From: Halovibrio salipaludis
GTDB taxonomy: Bacteria; Pseudomonadota; Gammaproteobacteria; Pseudomonadales; Oleiphilaceae
Length of the DNA stretch: 64,000 bases
Direction of reading: 5' to 3'
Assembly: GCF_002286965.1 (NCBI RefSeq)
Contig: NZ_NSKD01000004.1
Coordinates: 1 to 64,000, forward strand
In this document: piece after piece, positions 25,505 through 36,152 of the stretch
How positions within the stretch are numbered: position 1 is the first letter of the stretch
Layout: each line of letters begins with the position of its first letter
Notes under the pieces: model-generated
Seen by the model: only the letters and a program-made list of their open reading frames with translations
Told to the model about the DNA's origin: nothing
Database searches by the model: none
Position numbers and translations under genes: made by a program

Positions 25505-26353
25505 TCAATCCAGTTCACCCAGTTGCGTGTACAGTGGAGACCGGTTTCTGCTCTGGGCGATGAAACCGTTGATGCCTGAGGGTTTCTCCGCGTGTGCGTC
25601 AATGGCTGCGGATTGTGTCTCGAAAGAACAGAAAACGCAACCCCCTGTGCCCGTGAGCCGGGCTTCACCGTATTGCCCAAGCCATTCCAGGGCCTGGTCC
25701 ACGGCCGGGTAAAGCTGACGCACGATGGGTTCGCAGTCGTTGCGGAACCCGTCGCTACCCTCAAAAGCGGTGCGTATTCTGCTTTTCGGGGTGTCCCGTG
25801 TCAAGTCGGGATGAGCAAAGATTTGGGCGGTACTGACCTCGACCTCCGGAGCCAGCACGAGATACCAGTGCTCGGGCGGCAGAACCGGGGTGAGCTGTTC
25901 GCCCACGCCTTCGCCCCAGGCGGCAACACCATGGATGAACACGGGCACGTCGGCCCCCAGCTCCAGGCCGAGGGTGGCCAGTTGTGACCGGCTCAGGCCG
26001 GTTTCCCAGAGGTGGTTAAGGCCCACAAGGGCGGTTGCCGCATCGGAACTTCCGCCGCCCAGGCCGCCGCCGGCGGGCAGGATCTTGGTCAGTTCGATAT
26101 CGGCGCCCGCGCTGGTGCCGGTGCGTGCCCGCAGACGGTCCGCGGCACGCGTGATGAGGTTATCGCCGGACGGCAGCCATTCCGGGCCATACACCCGGAT
26201 CCGGCCGTCACTGCGGGGGGTGATCCGCAGCCGGTCACTGTGGTCCAGGAACTGGAACAGGGTCTGGAGTTCGTGATAGCCACCATCCCGGCGCCCGGTG
26301 ATGTGCAGGAAAAGGTTGAGCTTGGCTGGAGCGGGCAGGTCCAGGGTGTTCAT
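25505..26353 (-). CDS. ispE: 4-diphosphocytidyl-2-C-methyl-D-erythritol kinase
   Basis: The 282-residue GHMP kinase phosphorylates CDP-methylerythritol in the MEP isoprenoid pathway. Signatures are [23 protein letters not shown] at the start, the ATP loop [15 protein letters not shown] and TGTGGCVF near the C terminus. It overlaps lolB by four bases and precedes tRNA-Gln, the classic lolB-ispE-tRNA-prs order. Confidence 0.97.
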   Translation of the reverse strand: MNTLDLPAPAKLNLFLHITGRRDGGYHELQTLFQFLDHSDRLRITPRSDGRIRVYGPEWLPSGDNLITRAADRLRARTGTSAGADIELTKILPAGGGLGGGSSDAATALVGLNHLWETGLSRSQLATLGLELGADVPVFIHGVAAWGEGVGEQLTPVLPPEHWYLVLAPEVEVSTAQIFAHPDLTRDTPKSRIRTAFEGSDGFRNDCEPIVRQLYPAVDQALEWLGQYGEARLTGTGGCVFCSFETQSAAIDAHAEKPSGINGFIAQSRNRSPLYTQLGELD

Positions 26354-26985
26354 GGGGTTTCAGGTGTCCACCGGGTGATGACCAGCCGCAGGCGCAGGTC
26401 GTCGCGCGTCGCCGTGAGGCTGTGCGGCACCGCCTCAACGCCGGCCAGGGTAGCGTAGTTGCTGTAATGGATTTCCCAGCCCTGTTGGCGCAGGTGGCTG
26501 ATCCGGCCCTGTTCGTCGAAGAAGACATCGGCCGGGCTGTCCTGCAGTGGCAGGCCGCGCACCCAGACGTACAGGGCTTCCACCGGCAGTGACCAGCCCA
26601 GGGTTTCGCGGATCAGGGCGTCCGGATCGTCGGAGAGGTACTGTTGCCCCTCGGAGTCGGTGATGGTGAGGAAGGTGGGGGAGCCCTCCAGGCGGACGCT
26701 GCCCATGCCCATGAAGGCGGAGGACATCTCGATCAGGAACTGATCGCCGTTCTGCACCCATTCGCGGATGACCGCTGAGTCGTTGCCCTGCTCGTGGCGC
26801 ACGGCCACCTTGCCCTGGAGTGTCCACTGGTTGATGTCGCGCAGTTCGGCCTGGCGGGCCTGCCAGCCTTCCGGCTGTTCGCGGGTCAGGCTGTCGTCAG
26901 GGGGTGGCGCCGGCGGCGCGGTCATGCAGCCCTGCAGCAGAAGGCCCAGGACGACCGCGCCCAGCAGGCATCGGGCCTGTTTCAT
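26350..26985 (-). CDS. lolB: Outer membrane lipoprotein LolB
   Basis: The 211-residue lipoprotein receives lipoproteins from LolA and inserts them in the outer membrane. The signal ends with lipobox LLQGC (Cys ~20); the body has WTLQGKVAVRHEQGNDSA, and LGWSLPVEALYVWVRGLP, both typical. Its ATG overlaps the stop of the upstream TPR gene (TAATG) and its own end overlaps ispE (ATGA), so the three genes are coupled. Confidence 0.95.
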   Translation of the reverse strand: MKQARCLLGAVVLGLLLQGCMTAPPAPPPDDSLTREQPEGWQARQAELRDINQWTLQGKVAVRHEQGNDSAVIREWVQNGDQFLIEMSSAFMGMGSVRLEGSPTFLTITDSEGQQYLSDDPDALIRETLGWSLPVEALYVWVRGLPLQDSPADVFFDEQGRISHLRQQGWEIHYSNYATLAGVEAVPHSLTATRDDLRLRLVITRWTPETP

Positions 26986-28793
26986 TACAGGGCCTCCGGT
27001 TCGAGGTCCAGTTCCTCAAGAATCTCGAGGAGCGGCTTCAGCGCCTCCGTGTTGTCCGTCTCCTCCAGGGTGCGGCGCCACAGGGTGCGGGCCTCTTCCC
27101 GGCGGTCCACGGCCCAGAGAACCCGGCCGAGGTGGGCTGCGATCTCCGGGTCCTGGAGGCGTTCATAGGCCTTGCCCAGATATTCCAGGGCCTCCTCGTG
27201 CTCGCCACGGTGGTAGTGGATCCAGCCGGCACTGTCGAGGATGGCGGGGTTGTCCGGGTCCAGCTCGAGCGCCTGCATGATGAGCTTTTCCGCCTCGTCA
27301 TAACGCTCGGTGTGCACGGTCAGGGTATAGCCGAGCGCGTTCAGCGCCACGGCATTCTCCGGCTCCGCTTCGAGAACCTGGCGGAGATCGGCTTCCATGC
27401 CCTCGATGTTGCCGGTGCGTTCGCGCAGCATGGCGCGGGTGTAGCGTATCTCGGTGTTGTCCGGGTTCTGTTCGAGGGCACTACTGGCAACCTCCAGCGC
27501 CTTTTCCGGGTCTCCCAGATCCAGCAGGAGGTTGATCTCCATCTGCCATAGCCGGGCGCTCTGGTCCGGCAGCCGCGAGCGGAGATTCTCCAGGTTGCTG
27601 CGCACCGCCTCCAGTTCCCCCTGCTCGGCCCGGATGTAGCTGGCGCGGGCGAGGGCCTGGAAGAAATGGTTGCCGCCCTCCACCTGGGCGTAATGGTGCA
27701 GCGCTTCATTGGGGTTGTCGCGCCTGTCCGCCAGCCGGCCCAGGTAGAAGTGTGCCTGGTTGGTGTGGACCCCTTCCGCCAGAAGTTCATTGAGCAGGGT
27801 TTCGGCGGTCTCGGGGTGGTCGTTCTCCAGTGCCACAAGGGCCCGTGAGAGCTTGAGGCCGGTGGCTTCGGGGAATCGATCCATCAGCGCCTCGAATTCG
27901 TCCTCCGCGGCCTGCAGCTTGCCTTCGTTGACCAGGACACGGGCGTAGAGGGTGCCCAGCCGGCGGTTGTCCGGGAAGCGTCGGGCCTGCTCGCGCAGGT
28001 AGTCGATTGCCTCCTCGCCCCGGTCCAGATCATAGAGCAGCTTACCCTTGAGGGTGACGGCGGGCTGGAAGTTGCTCTCTTCCGCAACCAGGGATTCCGT
28101 CAGCTCCAGGGCGCGCTCGCTGTTGCCGGTGTTGTCGTTGAGCAGCGCCAGGCTGTAGGTGATGGCGGTAGCGTCGGGGTAGCGTTCGTGCATCCGCCCG
28201 TAGAGCTCCAGCATCTGTTGCTGCTGTTCGGCGGGGAGTGCGCGTGCCTGGTTGGCAAGGGTGTCGAACTGGGCTTCAGCGCCCTGCTCATGGAGCTTTT
28301 CCATGTAGGCCAGTGCCTGCTCCAGGTTGCCCTCGCGCAGTTCTGCCAGCGCGGCAATGCGCAGGGCCTGGGGATGGTTGGGTTCTTTCTTGAGCCAGAC
28401 TTCGGCGATCTGGCGCTGGGCGTTGGTGGCATCCAGCGCCTGGGCGATCTGCATGGCCCGGCGGATCACTGCCGGGTCCTGGGTGTCGGCAGCGGACTGG
28501 GCGTAGTTCATCAGCGTGACGTCGTAACGGCCGCGCTGGGCCGCCAGTTCCGCACTCAGCAGGGCGAAGAGCACATCCGGCGGGAAATCCCGGTACTCGA
28601 TCTCTTCGGAGTCCATGACCGCGGATTCCACGGATTCCTCTGTGGTGTCATCCGTACCACTGTCAGGGGAGTCGGCGGGTTGCTCTTCGCGGGAAGTGTC
28701 CCCCTTTCCGGGATCGGTTGCCAGGCCGGAGCAGCCCCCGACGATGAGGGTCAGTGCAAGGGCGGGGACATGGAACCAGGCGAGTTTCTGCAT
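26985..28793 (-). CDS. Tetratricopeptide repeat lipoprotein
   Basis: The 602-residue precursor has a lipoprotein signal (lipobox IVGGC), an acidic linker (~25-60) and about 13-15 TPR-type helix pairs to the end, so it is probably a periplasm-facing scaffold. Recognisable repeats include EPENAVALNALGYTL and DPDNPAILDSAGWIHY. Start at 28793 (MQKLAW) gives a proper signal; 40 upstream in-frame residues would be non-coding leader. This TPR gene next to lolB is common in gammaproteobacteria; its precise role is unknown to me. Confidence 0.9.
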   Translation of the reverse strand: MQKLAWFHVPALALTLIVGGCSGLATDPGKGDTSREEQPADSPDSGTDDTTEESVESAVMDSEEIEYRDFPPDVLFALLSAELAAQRGRYDVTLMNYAQSAADTQDPAVIRRAMQIAQALDATNAQRQIAEVWLKKEPNHPQALRIAALAELREGNLEQALAYMEKLHEQGAEAQFDTLANQARALPAEQQQQMLELYGRMHERYPDATAITYSLALLNDNTGNSERALELTESLVAEESNFQPAVTLKGKLLYDLDRGEEAIDYLREQARRFPDNRRLGTLYARVLVNEGKLQAAEDEFEALMDRFPEATGLKLSRALVALENDHPETAETLLNELLAEGVHTNQAHFYLGRLADRRDNPNEALHHYAQVEGGNHFFQALARASYIRAEQGELEAVRSNLENLRSRLPDQSARLWQMEINLLLDLGDPEKALEVASSALEQNPDNTEIRYTRAMLRERTGNIEGMEADLRQVLEAEPENAVALNALGYTLTVHTERYDEAEKLIMQALELDPDNPAILDSAGWIHYHRGEHEEALEYLGKAYERLQDPEIAAHLGRVLWAVDRREEARTLWRRTLEETDNTEALKPLLEILEELDLEPEAL

Positions 28794-28937
28794 CTCTAAT
28801 CCACTGCGGTGAAAGGCTTCCAATAATGGCACAGCCCGGCCTCTACGCCCAAGTGCGTACAGGCGTATCAGTAGCACTGAGGCCCGTCGATCGTTACACT
28901 GGGCAGCGTACATTCAGAGGGGGCTGAATACCAGTCT

Positions 28938-30287
28938 ATGGCGTTGTGGGTCCTGGGCATCAACCACCGCACGGCAAGTGTGGAAAAGCGCGAGCGTGTG
29001 TCCTTTCCGGAGAGTGAAATGGCACCGGCGCTGCAGAATGCACTGCAGCTGCCCGGGGTGCATGAGCTCGCGGTCATGTCCACCTGCAACCGCACCGAGT
29101 TCTACGTGGTCGGCGATGAGCACATCACCCGCCAGGCACTGGTGGAGTGGTGGGGCGCCTGGCTGGACGTGGAGCCGGCCAGCTTCGAGGAGTGCGTCTA
29201 CGTTCACGAGGAGCAGCACGCCGCCCAGCATGTGATGCGGGTTGCCTGTGGGCTGGACTCCATGGTGCTGGGTGAACCCCAGGTGCTGGGCCAGCTCAAG
29301 GAGGCCTACAACCAGGCCTATGCCGCCGGCACCACGGGCACCATCCTTTCCCGGCTGTTTGAGCATGCCTTCTCGGTGGCCAAGCGTGTGCGTACCGATA
29401 CTGCGATCGGCGAGAACCCGGTATCGGTGGCCTACGCGGCGGTGTCCATGTCACGTCACATCTTTTCCGACCTGCGGCGCAAGTCGGCCCTGCTGATTGG
29501 CGCCGGCGAGACCGTGGAGCTGGTGGCGCAGCATCTCGCCCAGGCTGGTGTCGGCGACCTGACCGTGGCCAACCGGTCCATCGAGCGGGCGGAACAGCTG
29601 GCCGCACGTTTCGAGGGCAAAGCGGTTTCCCTCTCCGCTGTGCCGGATGAGCTGCCGGGGGCGGACATTGTGATCGCTTCCACCGGCAGTCAGCTGCCCA
29701 TTCTCGGCAAGGGCGCGGTGGAGCATGCCATCCGCCGGCGCAAGCACAAGCCCATTTTCATGGTGGATCTGGCCGTCCCCCGCGACATTGAGCCGGAGGT
29801 GGGCGAGCTGGATGACATCTTCCTCTACACCGTGGATGACCTGCACAGCGTGATCGAGGAGAACCGGCGCTCCCGCGAAGGGGCGGCGCAGGAGGCGGAA
29901 CACCTGGTGCAGGAGGGCGCCTCCGGATTCATGTACCAGCTGCGGGCCCTGGATGCCGTGGCCACGCTCAAGCAGTTCCGGGGCGAGGTGGAGTCGGTGC
30001 GTGACGCTGAGCTGGACAAGGCCCTGCGCTCACTGGCCTCCGGGGGTGATCCTGAAACCCTGCTGCGCAGCATGGCACGGACGCTGACCAACAAGTTCCT
30101 GCACCATCCCACCGTGCAGGTTCGCAAGGCCACTGCCGAAGGGCGTGTTGAGGTGACCGACTGGCTGCGCGAACTCCACGGTATGGAGCCCATCTCCGGG
30201 GAGACCGGGGACGCCGGCGCCGGTGAAGGGGCTCTCCAGGACACGTCTGTTTCCCCAACCGAGTCCAGCACCCGGAACCCATCATGA
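28938..30287 (+). CDS. hemA: Glutamyl-tRNA reductase
   Basis: The 449-residue enzyme reduces Glu-tRNA to glutamate-1-semialdehyde, first step of C5 haem synthesis. Landmarks are [18 protein letters not shown], the catalytic Cys in STCNRTEFY, the [13 protein letters not shown] stretch, the Rossmann loop [15 protein letters not shown], and the C-terminal dimerisation helices. An unstructured Gly/Ala/Glu tail ends the protein. Divergent from the TPR-lolB operon with a 144-bp gap in which I find no confident promoter. It overlaps prfA by ATGA. Confidence 0.97.
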   Translation: MALWVLGINHRTASVEKRERVSFPESEMAPALQNALQLPGVHELAVMSTCNRTEFYVVGDEHITRQALVEWWGAWLDVEPASFEECVYVHEEQHAAQHVMRVACGLDSMVLGEPQVLGQLKEAYNQAYAAGTTGTILSRLFEHAFSVAKRVRTDTAIGENPVSVAYAAVSMSRHIFSDLRRKSALLIGAGETVELVAQHLAQAGVGDLTVANRSIERAEQLAARFEGKAVSLSAVPDELPGADIVIASTGSQLPILGKGAVEHAIRRRKHKPIFMVDLAVPRDIEPEVGELDDIFLYTVDDLHSVIEENRRSREGAAQEAEHLVQEGASGFMYQLRALDAVATLKQFRGEVESVRDAELDKALRSLASGGDPETLLRSMARTLTNKFLHHPTVQVRKATAEGRVEVTDWLRELHGMEPISGETGDAGAGEGALQDTSVSPTESSTRNPS

Positions 30288-31375
30288 AGGAATCCATCGC
30301 GCGGCGACTCGACCAGCTGGTGGAGCGCCACGAGGAGATCAGTGCGCTGCTGGCGGACCCGGCCACCATTGGTGACCAGAAGCAGTTCCGTAATCTTTCC
30401 CGTGAATACGCGGAGATCGAGCCGGTGGTCGAGACCTACCGGGAATACCGGCAGGTGAAGGAGAACATGGCCGAAGCCGAGGCACTTCAGAACGACGGTG
30501 ACCCGGACATGCGCGAAATGGCGGAAGACGAGCTGCGCCGTGGGCGCGAGCGGCTGGAAGAGCTTGAGACTTCCCTGCAGACCCTGATGCTCCCCCGCGA
30601 TCCCAATGAGCGCAACAATGCCTACCTGGAGATCCGTGCCGGTGCCGGTGGTGACGAGGCGGCCCTGTTTGCCGGTGACCTGTTCCGCATGTATTCACGT
30701 TACGCGGAGAACCAGGGCTGGCGGGTGAGTGTGCTCAGCCAGAGCCCGGGCGAGCATGGCGGCTACAAGGAATTGATCGCTCTGGTGGAAGGGGAGGGCG
30801 TCTACGGGCAGCTGCGTTTTGAATCCGGTGGTCACCGCGTCCAGCGCGTGCCCGAGACGGAATCCCAGGGGCGCATCCACACCTCGGCGTGTACCGTGGC
30901 CGTGCTTCCCGAGGTGGATGAACCCGAGGATGTGACGCTCGACAAGAACGACCTGCGGGTGGATACCTTCCGCAGCTCCGGTGCCGGCGGTCAGCACGTG
31001 AACACCACGGACTCCGCCATCCGCATCACCCACCTGCCCACGGGGCTGGTGGTGGAGTGCCAGGAAGAGCGCTCCCAGCACAAGAACCGGGACCGGGCCA
31101 TGAGCTTTCTCCAGTCCCGTCTCCAGCAGATGGAGCAGGACCGGCGTGCCGCCGAGGAGGCCGATACCCGGCGCAACCTGGTGGGCAGCGGGGACCGCTC
31201 GGAACGCATCCGCACCTACAACTTCCCCCAGGGCAGGGTGACCGATCACCGCATCAACCTGACCCTGTACCGGCTGGACGAGGTGATCCAGGGCAACCTG
31301 AGGGAGGTCATCGGGGCCCTGCAGCAGGAGCACCAGGCCGACCAGCTGGCGGCCCTCGGAGCCGAATCGGCATGA
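30284..31375 (+). CDS. prfA: Peptide chain release factor 1
   Basis: The 363-residue factor ends translation at UAA and UAG. The GGQ hydrolysis motif is in [16 protein letters not shown], and the codon-recognition region precedes it with the PxT-type motif (SACTVAV after RIHT). It overlaps hemA by four bases and prmC by four, so hemA-prfA-prmC are coupled. Confidence 0.97.
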   Translation: MKESIARRLDQLVERHEEISALLADPATIGDQKQFRNLSREYAEIEPVVETYREYRQVKENMAEAEALQNDGDPDMREMAEDELRRGRERLEELETSLQTLMLPRDPNERNNAYLEIRAGAGGDEAALFAGDLFRMYSRYAENQGWRVSVLSQSPGEHGGYKELIALVEGEGVYGQLRFESGGHRVQRVPETESQGRIHTSACTVAVLPEVDEPEDVTLDKNDLRVDTFRSSGAGGQHVNTTDSAIRITHLPTGLVVECQEERSQHKNRDRAMSFLQSRLQQMEQDRRAAEEADTRRNLVGSGDRSERIRTYNFPQGRVTDHRINLTLYRLDEVIQGNLREVIGALQQEHQADQLAALGAESA

Positions 31376-32220
31376 AGGGGCCGGACCGGGTCGATACGCT
31401 GCTGGATGACGCCGCTTGCCGGCTTGAAGCGGCCGGCCTCCCCAACGCCGCGGGTGAGGCCCGGATGCTGCTGGCCCACCAGCTCGACTGCAGTCCAAGC
31501 CGTTTCCGCATCTGGCCTGAAGCCCTGATTGGCGATGATGATGCCGAGACCTTCCGCAGCCTGGTGGCGGCGCGTGCCGGTGGCAGGCCCCTGGCCTACA
31601 TCACTGGCGAACGTGAATTCTGGTCCCTGCCCCTGACGGTTACCCCGGATACGCTGATCCCCAGGCCGGATACCGAAACCCTGGTGGAAGCCGCGCTTGC
31701 CTGCCCACTACCGGAGGCGGCGCGGGTTCTGGACGTGGGTACCGGCAGCGGTGCCGTGGCCCTGGCGCTGGCCCGGGAGCGCCCGGGTTGGCAGGTCACG
31801 GCCAGTGAGACCTCCGGTGAGGCCATGGCGGTGGCAGCCACCAATGCACGGGCCCTGGGGCTGAACCTGGCCTTCGTGGAAGGGGAGGGGCTGGCGCCTT
31901 TCGAGGGCGAATACTGGGATCTGATCGTTTCCAATCCGCCGTACATTACCGAGGATGATCCGCATCTCGCCCAGGGGGATCTGCGTTATGAACCCCATGG
32001 GGCGCTGGCCGCGGGCGCGGATGGGCTGGATGTGATCCGGCCGCTGATTGCGGGGGCTCCCGACCGACTCAACCCGGGCGGGTGGCTGCTTCTGGAGCAT
32101 GGTTACGACCAGGCGGAGGCCGTGGCGGAGCTGCTCGCGGGAGCGGGTTTCCAGGACTGTTTCATGCAGCGTGACCTGGCGGGTAACCCCAGGGTGAGCG
32201 GCGGACGCCGGGAGGAGTGA
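31372..32220 (+). CDS. prmC: Release factor glutamine methyltransferase
   Basis: The 282-residue SAM-dependent enzyme methylates the Gln of the GGQ motif in release factors. N-terminal helical domain (~1-85) is followed by the Rossmann methyltransferase with [16 protein letters not shown] and the catalytic NPPY ([13 protein letters not shown]). The start at 31372 overlaps the prfA stop (ATGA), and its substrate is the adjacent gene product. Confidence 0.96.
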   Translation: MKGPDRVDTLLDDAACRLEAAGLPNAAGEARMLLAHQLDCSPSRFRIWPEALIGDDDAETFRSLVAARAGGRPLAYITGEREFWSLPLTVTPDTLIPRPDTETLVEAALACPLPEAARVLDVGTGSGAVALALARERPGWQVTASETSGEAMAVAATNARALGLNLAFVEGEGLAPFEGEYWDLIVSNPPYITEDDPHLAQGDLRYEPHGALAAGADGLDVIRPLIAGAPDRLNPGGWLLLEHGYDQAEAVAELLAGAGFQDCFMQRDLAGNPRVSGGRREE

Positions 32221-32224
32221 CGGT

Positions 32225-32977
32225 ATGGATCCACTGAGCGACAGGGACCTGGAGCGCTACAGCCGCCAGATCCTGATGCCCGAATTCGACGTGGCCGGCC
32301 AGCAGTCACTGGCGCACAGCCGCATCCTGGTGGTGGGCGCCGGCGGGTTGGGCTGCCCGGTGGTGCTCTATCTGGCGGCCGCCGGCGTCGGCCACATTGA
32401 AGTCGTGGATGACGATCACGTGGAGCTGGCCAACCTCCAGCGCCAGATCGCGTTCACCGAGTCGGATATCGGCCGTTCCAAGGCGGAGGCGCTGGCTGAG
32501 CGTGCCATGGCCCTGAACCCGGGGGTCACCGTCGAGCCGATCCAGAGCCGCGCCAGACAGCGCTGGCTTTCCCGCGCCGCGACCCGAAACCATCTGGTTC
32601 TGGACGCCACGGACAACTTCCAGACCCGGTTCGCCGTGAACCAGGCCTGTGTGGACGCCTCCGTGCCACTGGTCTCCGGCGCCGCCATCCGCGCCGAGGG
32701 CCAGGTGGCGGTGTTTGACAGTGGCCGGACGGGCGCCCCCTGCTACCAGTGCCTGTACGCGGATGTGGGCGAGGCCACTCTGAGCTGTTCCGAGGCCGGC
32801 GTGATCGGGCCCCTGGTGGGCATGATCGGGGCTGCACAGGCCATGGAAGCCATCAAACTCCTGGCGGGCGTGGGCGAGTCCCTCACCGGCCGGCTTCTGC
32901 TGCTGGATGCCTGGCGCATGCAGTGGCGGGAGATGCGCGTTCCCAGGGATCCCGCCTGCCCCATCTGCGGCGACTGA
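32225..32977 (+). CDS. moeB: Adenylyltransferase of the MoeB/ThiF family
   Basis: The 250-residue E1-like enzyme adenylates the C-terminal Gly of a ubiquitin-like sulfur carrier such as MoaD or ThiS. It shows the nucleotide loop VVGAGGLGCPVV, DDDHVELANLQRQ, DATDNFQTRFAVN, and zinc-binding pairs CYQC and CPIC. MoeB, ThiF and HesA cannot be separated safely by sequence alone; the position after prmC matches moeB of many gammaproteobacteria. Ribosome site GGAGG lies at the prmC end. Confidence 0.88.
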   Translation: MDPLSDRDLERYSRQILMPEFDVAGQQSLAHSRILVVGAGGLGCPVVLYLAAAGVGHIEVVDDDHVELANLQRQIAFTESDIGRSKAEALAERAMALNPGVTVEPIQSRARQRWLSRAATRNHLVLDATDNFQTRFAVNQACVDASVPLVSGAAIRAEGQVAVFDSGRTGAPCYQCLYADVGEATLSCSEAGVIGPLVGMIGAAQAMEAIKLLAGVGESLTGRLLLLDAWRMQWREMRVPRDPACPICGD

Positions 32978-32991
32978 CCCGGGGCGGCGCC

Positions 32992-34389
32992 TCAGCCTTT
33001 GCCCAGGGCCTTGAAGCGCTCGATCGCCCGCTGCCGGCTTTGCTTCAGGTCCACAATGGGTGCCGGATAACCCGCAACCGTGCCATTTGGATTGAACAGT
33101 TTCTTTCCCTGCAGATGTGCGATTTCCGGCACCCAGTGCCGGATGAAGGTGCCCTCCGGGTCAAAGCGCTCGCTCTGGGTCACCGGGTTGAAGATGCGGA
33201 AGTAGGGCGCTGCGTCCGTTCCGGTTGAGGCACTCCACTGCCAGCCGCCGTTGTTCGAGGGCAGGTAGCCGTCCACCAGCTGCTGCATGAAGTATTGCTC
33301 GCCCAGTCGCCAGTCCACGAACAGGTTCTTGGTCAGGAACATGGCGGCGACCATGCGCAGCCGGTTGTGCATCCAGCCGGTGGCATGGAGCTGGCGCATG
33401 GCCGCGTCCACCAGGGGAATGCCGGTGTGGCCGGCTTTCCAGGCTTCCAGGTTGGCACCCGCCGGCTCCCAGGGCAGGGCCTCCGTTTCCGGCTTGAACG
33501 CCTGGTGACGGGACAGGCGCGGGAACTGGTAGAGCAGCTGGATGTAGAAGTCCCGCCAGGCGATCTCGTTGAGCCAGGTGTGGGCGGCGCTGGCCGGGGA
33601 TTCCGCGCCCGTTCGCTGCTGTACCGCGACCAGGCACTGGCGGGGCGAGAGCACGCCCAGCGCCAGGTAGGGAGAGATCTGACTTGTGGCTGGAATTGCG
33701 GGGTAGTTCCGCTGATCCGCATAGGCCCCGAGGCGCTGGTCGATGAATCCTTCCAAAGCCCTGTGGGCCGCGGCTTCACCACCGGCCAGCCAGTCCACCT
33801 GCTCGCTGCGCCAGGCGGTCAGTTCAGGAAGTGTGGGAGGAGGCAGGGGAGCGCCTCTGGCTGCCGGTGCGGGATGCAGCCGGGGCGGATGACTTTCCAC
33901 CCAGCGCCACCATTGCCGGGAATACGGGGTGAAGACGGTGTAGGGCGTGCCATTGCCGGTTTTCAGCTGATCCACGGGCACCACGGTCTGGTCCCGGTAG
34001 ATGTGGAACGCGATGCCCTGGTGGTTCAGTGCCCGGGTCAGTCGATGGTCCCGGTTGCGTTCGTTGAAGGCGTATTCCTCGTTGGCATGGATCCGCGTGA
34101 TGCCACGCTCCCGGCACAGCGCCAGAAGTTCTGCATCGGTATCCGTAAAGCGGTCAATGGGGCGGATGTGCAGGGGAATGCCCAGCGCCGCCAGATCCCG
34201 TCCGAGCTGGTCCAGGCTGCGAAGCAGCAGGTCCGTGCGGTTGGGGGACCAGTCATGCTCCGCCCACTGGCCAGGGGCGGGCAGAAAGCAGGCTTCCACG
34301 GCGGCGTTGCCGGCGCAGGCAGCCGTGAGGGCAGGATTGTCCCCCAGGCGTAGATCATTGCGGAACCAGATGAGTTCGGTCACGGGCAC
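32992..34389 (-). CDS. phrB: Deoxyribodipyrimidine photolyase
   Basis: The 465-residue flavoprotein splits UV-induced cyclobutane dimers using blue light. The N-terminal alpha/beta domain (WFRNDLRLGDNPAL) should bind the antenna cofactor; the C-terminal FAD domain has GWMHNRLRMVAAMFLTKNLFVDWRLGEQYF and NNGGWQWSASTGTDAAPYFRIFNP. These are class I CPD photolyase features, length typical. Convergent with moeB, divergent from the DUF432 gene. Confidence 0.94.
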   Translation of the reverse strand: MPVTELIWFRNDLRLGDNPALTAACAGNAAVEACFLPAPGQWAEHDWSPNRTDLLLRSLDQLGRDLAALGIPLHIRPIDRFTDTDAELLALCRERGITRIHANEEYAFNERNRDHRLTRALNHQGIAFHIYRDQTVVPVDQLKTGNGTPYTVFTPYSRQWWRWVESHPPRLHPAPAARGAPLPPPTLPELTAWRSEQVDWLAGGEAAAHRALEGFIDQRLGAYADQRNYPAIPATSQISPYLALGVLSPRQCLVAVQQRTGAESPASAAHTWLNEIAWRDFYIQLLYQFPRLSRHQAFKPETEALPWEPAGANLEAWKAGHTGIPLVDAAMRQLHATGWMHNRLRMVAAMFLTKNLFVDWRLGEQYFMQQLVDGYLPSNNGGWQWSASTGTDAAPYFRIFNPVTQSERFDPEGTFIRHWVPEIAHLQGKKLFNPNGTVAGYPAPIVDLKQSRQRAIERFKALGKG

Positions 34390-34476
34390 CCCGTATGATT
34401 GTCTGTGCTGTTGGGTTGTTCGCTGAACCGCGCGCTTTGGATTATAGTGATCCGCAATCCGAGTTCAGGAATCATT

Positions 34477-35313
34477 ATGGCTCAACCCCAGTCCTCCTCT
34501 GGTACGGATGGCCCCATCGCGGCATGGGGCGAGTCTGTGCCCCTTTCACCGGGCGACACCCTGCGGAATGGCCTCAGTGACATGACACTCTCCGTGACCC
34601 TGCTGGCCCATGAGTGGCAGGTGCGTGTGGCGCGCCACCCCGGGGCCCGGGAGGAGACGGCCTGGCGCCAGTGGTGTGACAGTACCCTGCCGGAGCATGA
34701 TGAGGGACTGGAACGGTTCGCAAGGGGCAATGAGGCTCCCCGCGTCGCACTGCGGCCGGCGCTGGCGGACCTGCCCCTGATTGTACGCCCCAACCATCCC
34801 CTGCACCTGCCGCCGGGCACGGATACGACCATCTATATGAGTACCCTGGTCTGGCTCCAGCTTCTGGTGGGCGATGACCGCAGGCTGATGGAAGTGCCGG
34901 TACGCCAGCCCTCCTGGACCTGGATGGGGGCGGACACCATGGAGGGCGAGCTCTGCTATGCCAGCCTTACCGCGGCCCGCCTGGAGCCGGACAATCTGCC
35001 ACGCCGCCCATGGCGGGCCATGTCGGCGGTACGGCTGCGCCATGAGGGCGACGACTACCTGACGCTGGACCGTTTCAGCTTTCCGGCGCCCATCATGCCC
35101 CTGTTCCGCCAGAGTGAACCGGGAGTGGACGGTGCGCACTCGCTCTGGACGCCGACGCTGAGCATCCGGTGCGAGCGGGACCTGGCCACCGCATCGCTGA
35201 AGGTGGAAGCGACGCCACCGCCCGAGGCCGGGCCCTGTACGGCCCTGGCACCGGCGCGCCAACCGGTTGAACGCAACCATCTGGTGCGCACCATGGACCG
35301 GATTTTCGGATAG
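34477..35313 (+). CDS. DUF432 domain protein
   Basis: The 278-residue protein matches DUF432, a family without known function that I recall being found near MscS-type channels. No signal peptide or membrane segment is seen; the middle is beta-rich (LPLIVRPNHPLHLPPGTDTTIYMSTLVWLQLLVG). Start: ATG at 34477 with AGGA 6 bases upstream; a GTG-type start at 34399 would run through a TATAGT (34443-34448) that may be the cassette's -10 box. It heads a five-gene cassette and ends 8 bases before the channel gene. Confidence 0.8.
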   Translation: MAQPQSSSGTDGPIAAWGESVPLSPGDTLRNGLSDMTLSVTLLAHEWQVRVARHPGAREETAWRQWCDSTLPEHDEGLERFARGNEAPRVALRPALADLPLIVRPNHPLHLPPGTDTTIYMSTLVWLQLLVGDDRRLMEVPVRQPSWTWMGADTMEGELCYASLTAARLEPDNLPRRPWRAMSAVRLRHEGDDYLTLDRFSFPAPIMPLFRQSEPGVDGAHSLWTPTLSIRCERDLATASLKVEATPPPEAGPCTALAPARQPVERNHLVRTMDRIFG

Positions 35314-35321
35314 GAGCCACT

Positions 35322-36152
35322 ATGCCGGAATGGATGACACTGGAGACCCTCGGGCAGTGGCTGCGGCCGCTGGTATGGATGGCTCTCGGGCTGTTCCTGG
35401 CCACGATGCTCGGGCGCATGGTGGAGCGGTTCGGGCAGGGGCGCCTGACACGGCACCAGGCCGTGCTCTTCCGGCGTCTGGTGTTCTATACGGTGCTGGG
35501 GATTGCCGTGGCGCTGGCGCTGCAGCAGTCCGGTTTCCAGATCGGGGTGCTGCTGGGCGCGGCGGGTATTCTGACGGTGGCGCTGGGTTTTGCTTCCCAG
35601 ACCTCGGCCAGCAACGTGATCAGTGGCCTTTTCCTGCTGGCTGAGCGGCCATTCGAGCTGGGCCACTTTATCGAAGTGGATGGTGTGCGCGGCGAGGTGG
35701 TCGGGATCGACCTGCTGAGCGTCAAGCTGCGCAGCCTCGACAATCTCTACATACGGGTGCCCAACGAAACGCTCATCAAGACCCGGGTGACCAACTTCAC
35801 CCGTTTTCCGGTCCGGCGCCTGGATCTGCCCATTGGTGTGGCCTACGGGGAAGACCTTGAAAAGGTGAATGCGGTACTGCTGGCGCTGGTGGATGAGAAC
35901 CCGGACTGCCTGGAGGAGCCCGAGCCGTTCATTTACCTGCAGCAGTTCGGGGCCTCATCCGTGGACCTGCAGCTGTCGTTCTGGGTGCGTGGCCTTGATC
36001 TCCGGCGGGTCCGCAGTGATGTGATGTTTGCCGTCAAGGCGGCTTTCGACCGCGAGAGCATCGAGATTCCCTTCCCCCATACGACCCTCTACGCTGGGCA
36101 GCATTCAGCACCGATACCGGTTGCCATTCATCAACATCAGGACAAACCATGA
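35322..36152 (+). CDS. MscS family mechanosensitive ion channel
   Basis: The 276-residue protein is a short MscS: three hydrophobic segments in the first ~100 residues, the pore helix area [28 protein letters not shown], then the cytosolic beta domain ([31 protein letters not shown]). Such channels open under membrane tension on osmotic downshock and let solutes out. The short N terminus means a simple three-helix channel. It is coupled by an ATGA overlap to the RimB-like protease gene. Confidence 0.93.
   Translation: MPEWMTLETLGQWLRPLVWMALGLFLATMLGRMVERFGQGRLTRHQAVLFRRLVFYTVLGIAVALALQQSGFQIGVLLGAAGILTVALGFASQTSASNVISGLFLLAERPFELGHFIEVDGVRGEVVGIDLLSVKLRSLDNLYIRVPNETLIKTRVTNFTRFPVRRLDLPIGVAYGEDLEKVNAVLLALVDENPDCLEEPEPFIYLQQFGASSVDLQLSFWVRGLDLRRVRSDVMFAVKAAFDRESIEIPFPHTTLYAGQHSAPIPVAIHQHQDKP

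Noticed and set aside
25356-25508. Longer start for prs
   Set aside because: It would translate through tRNA-Gln and exceed the family length; GTG at 25355 has a good ribosome site.
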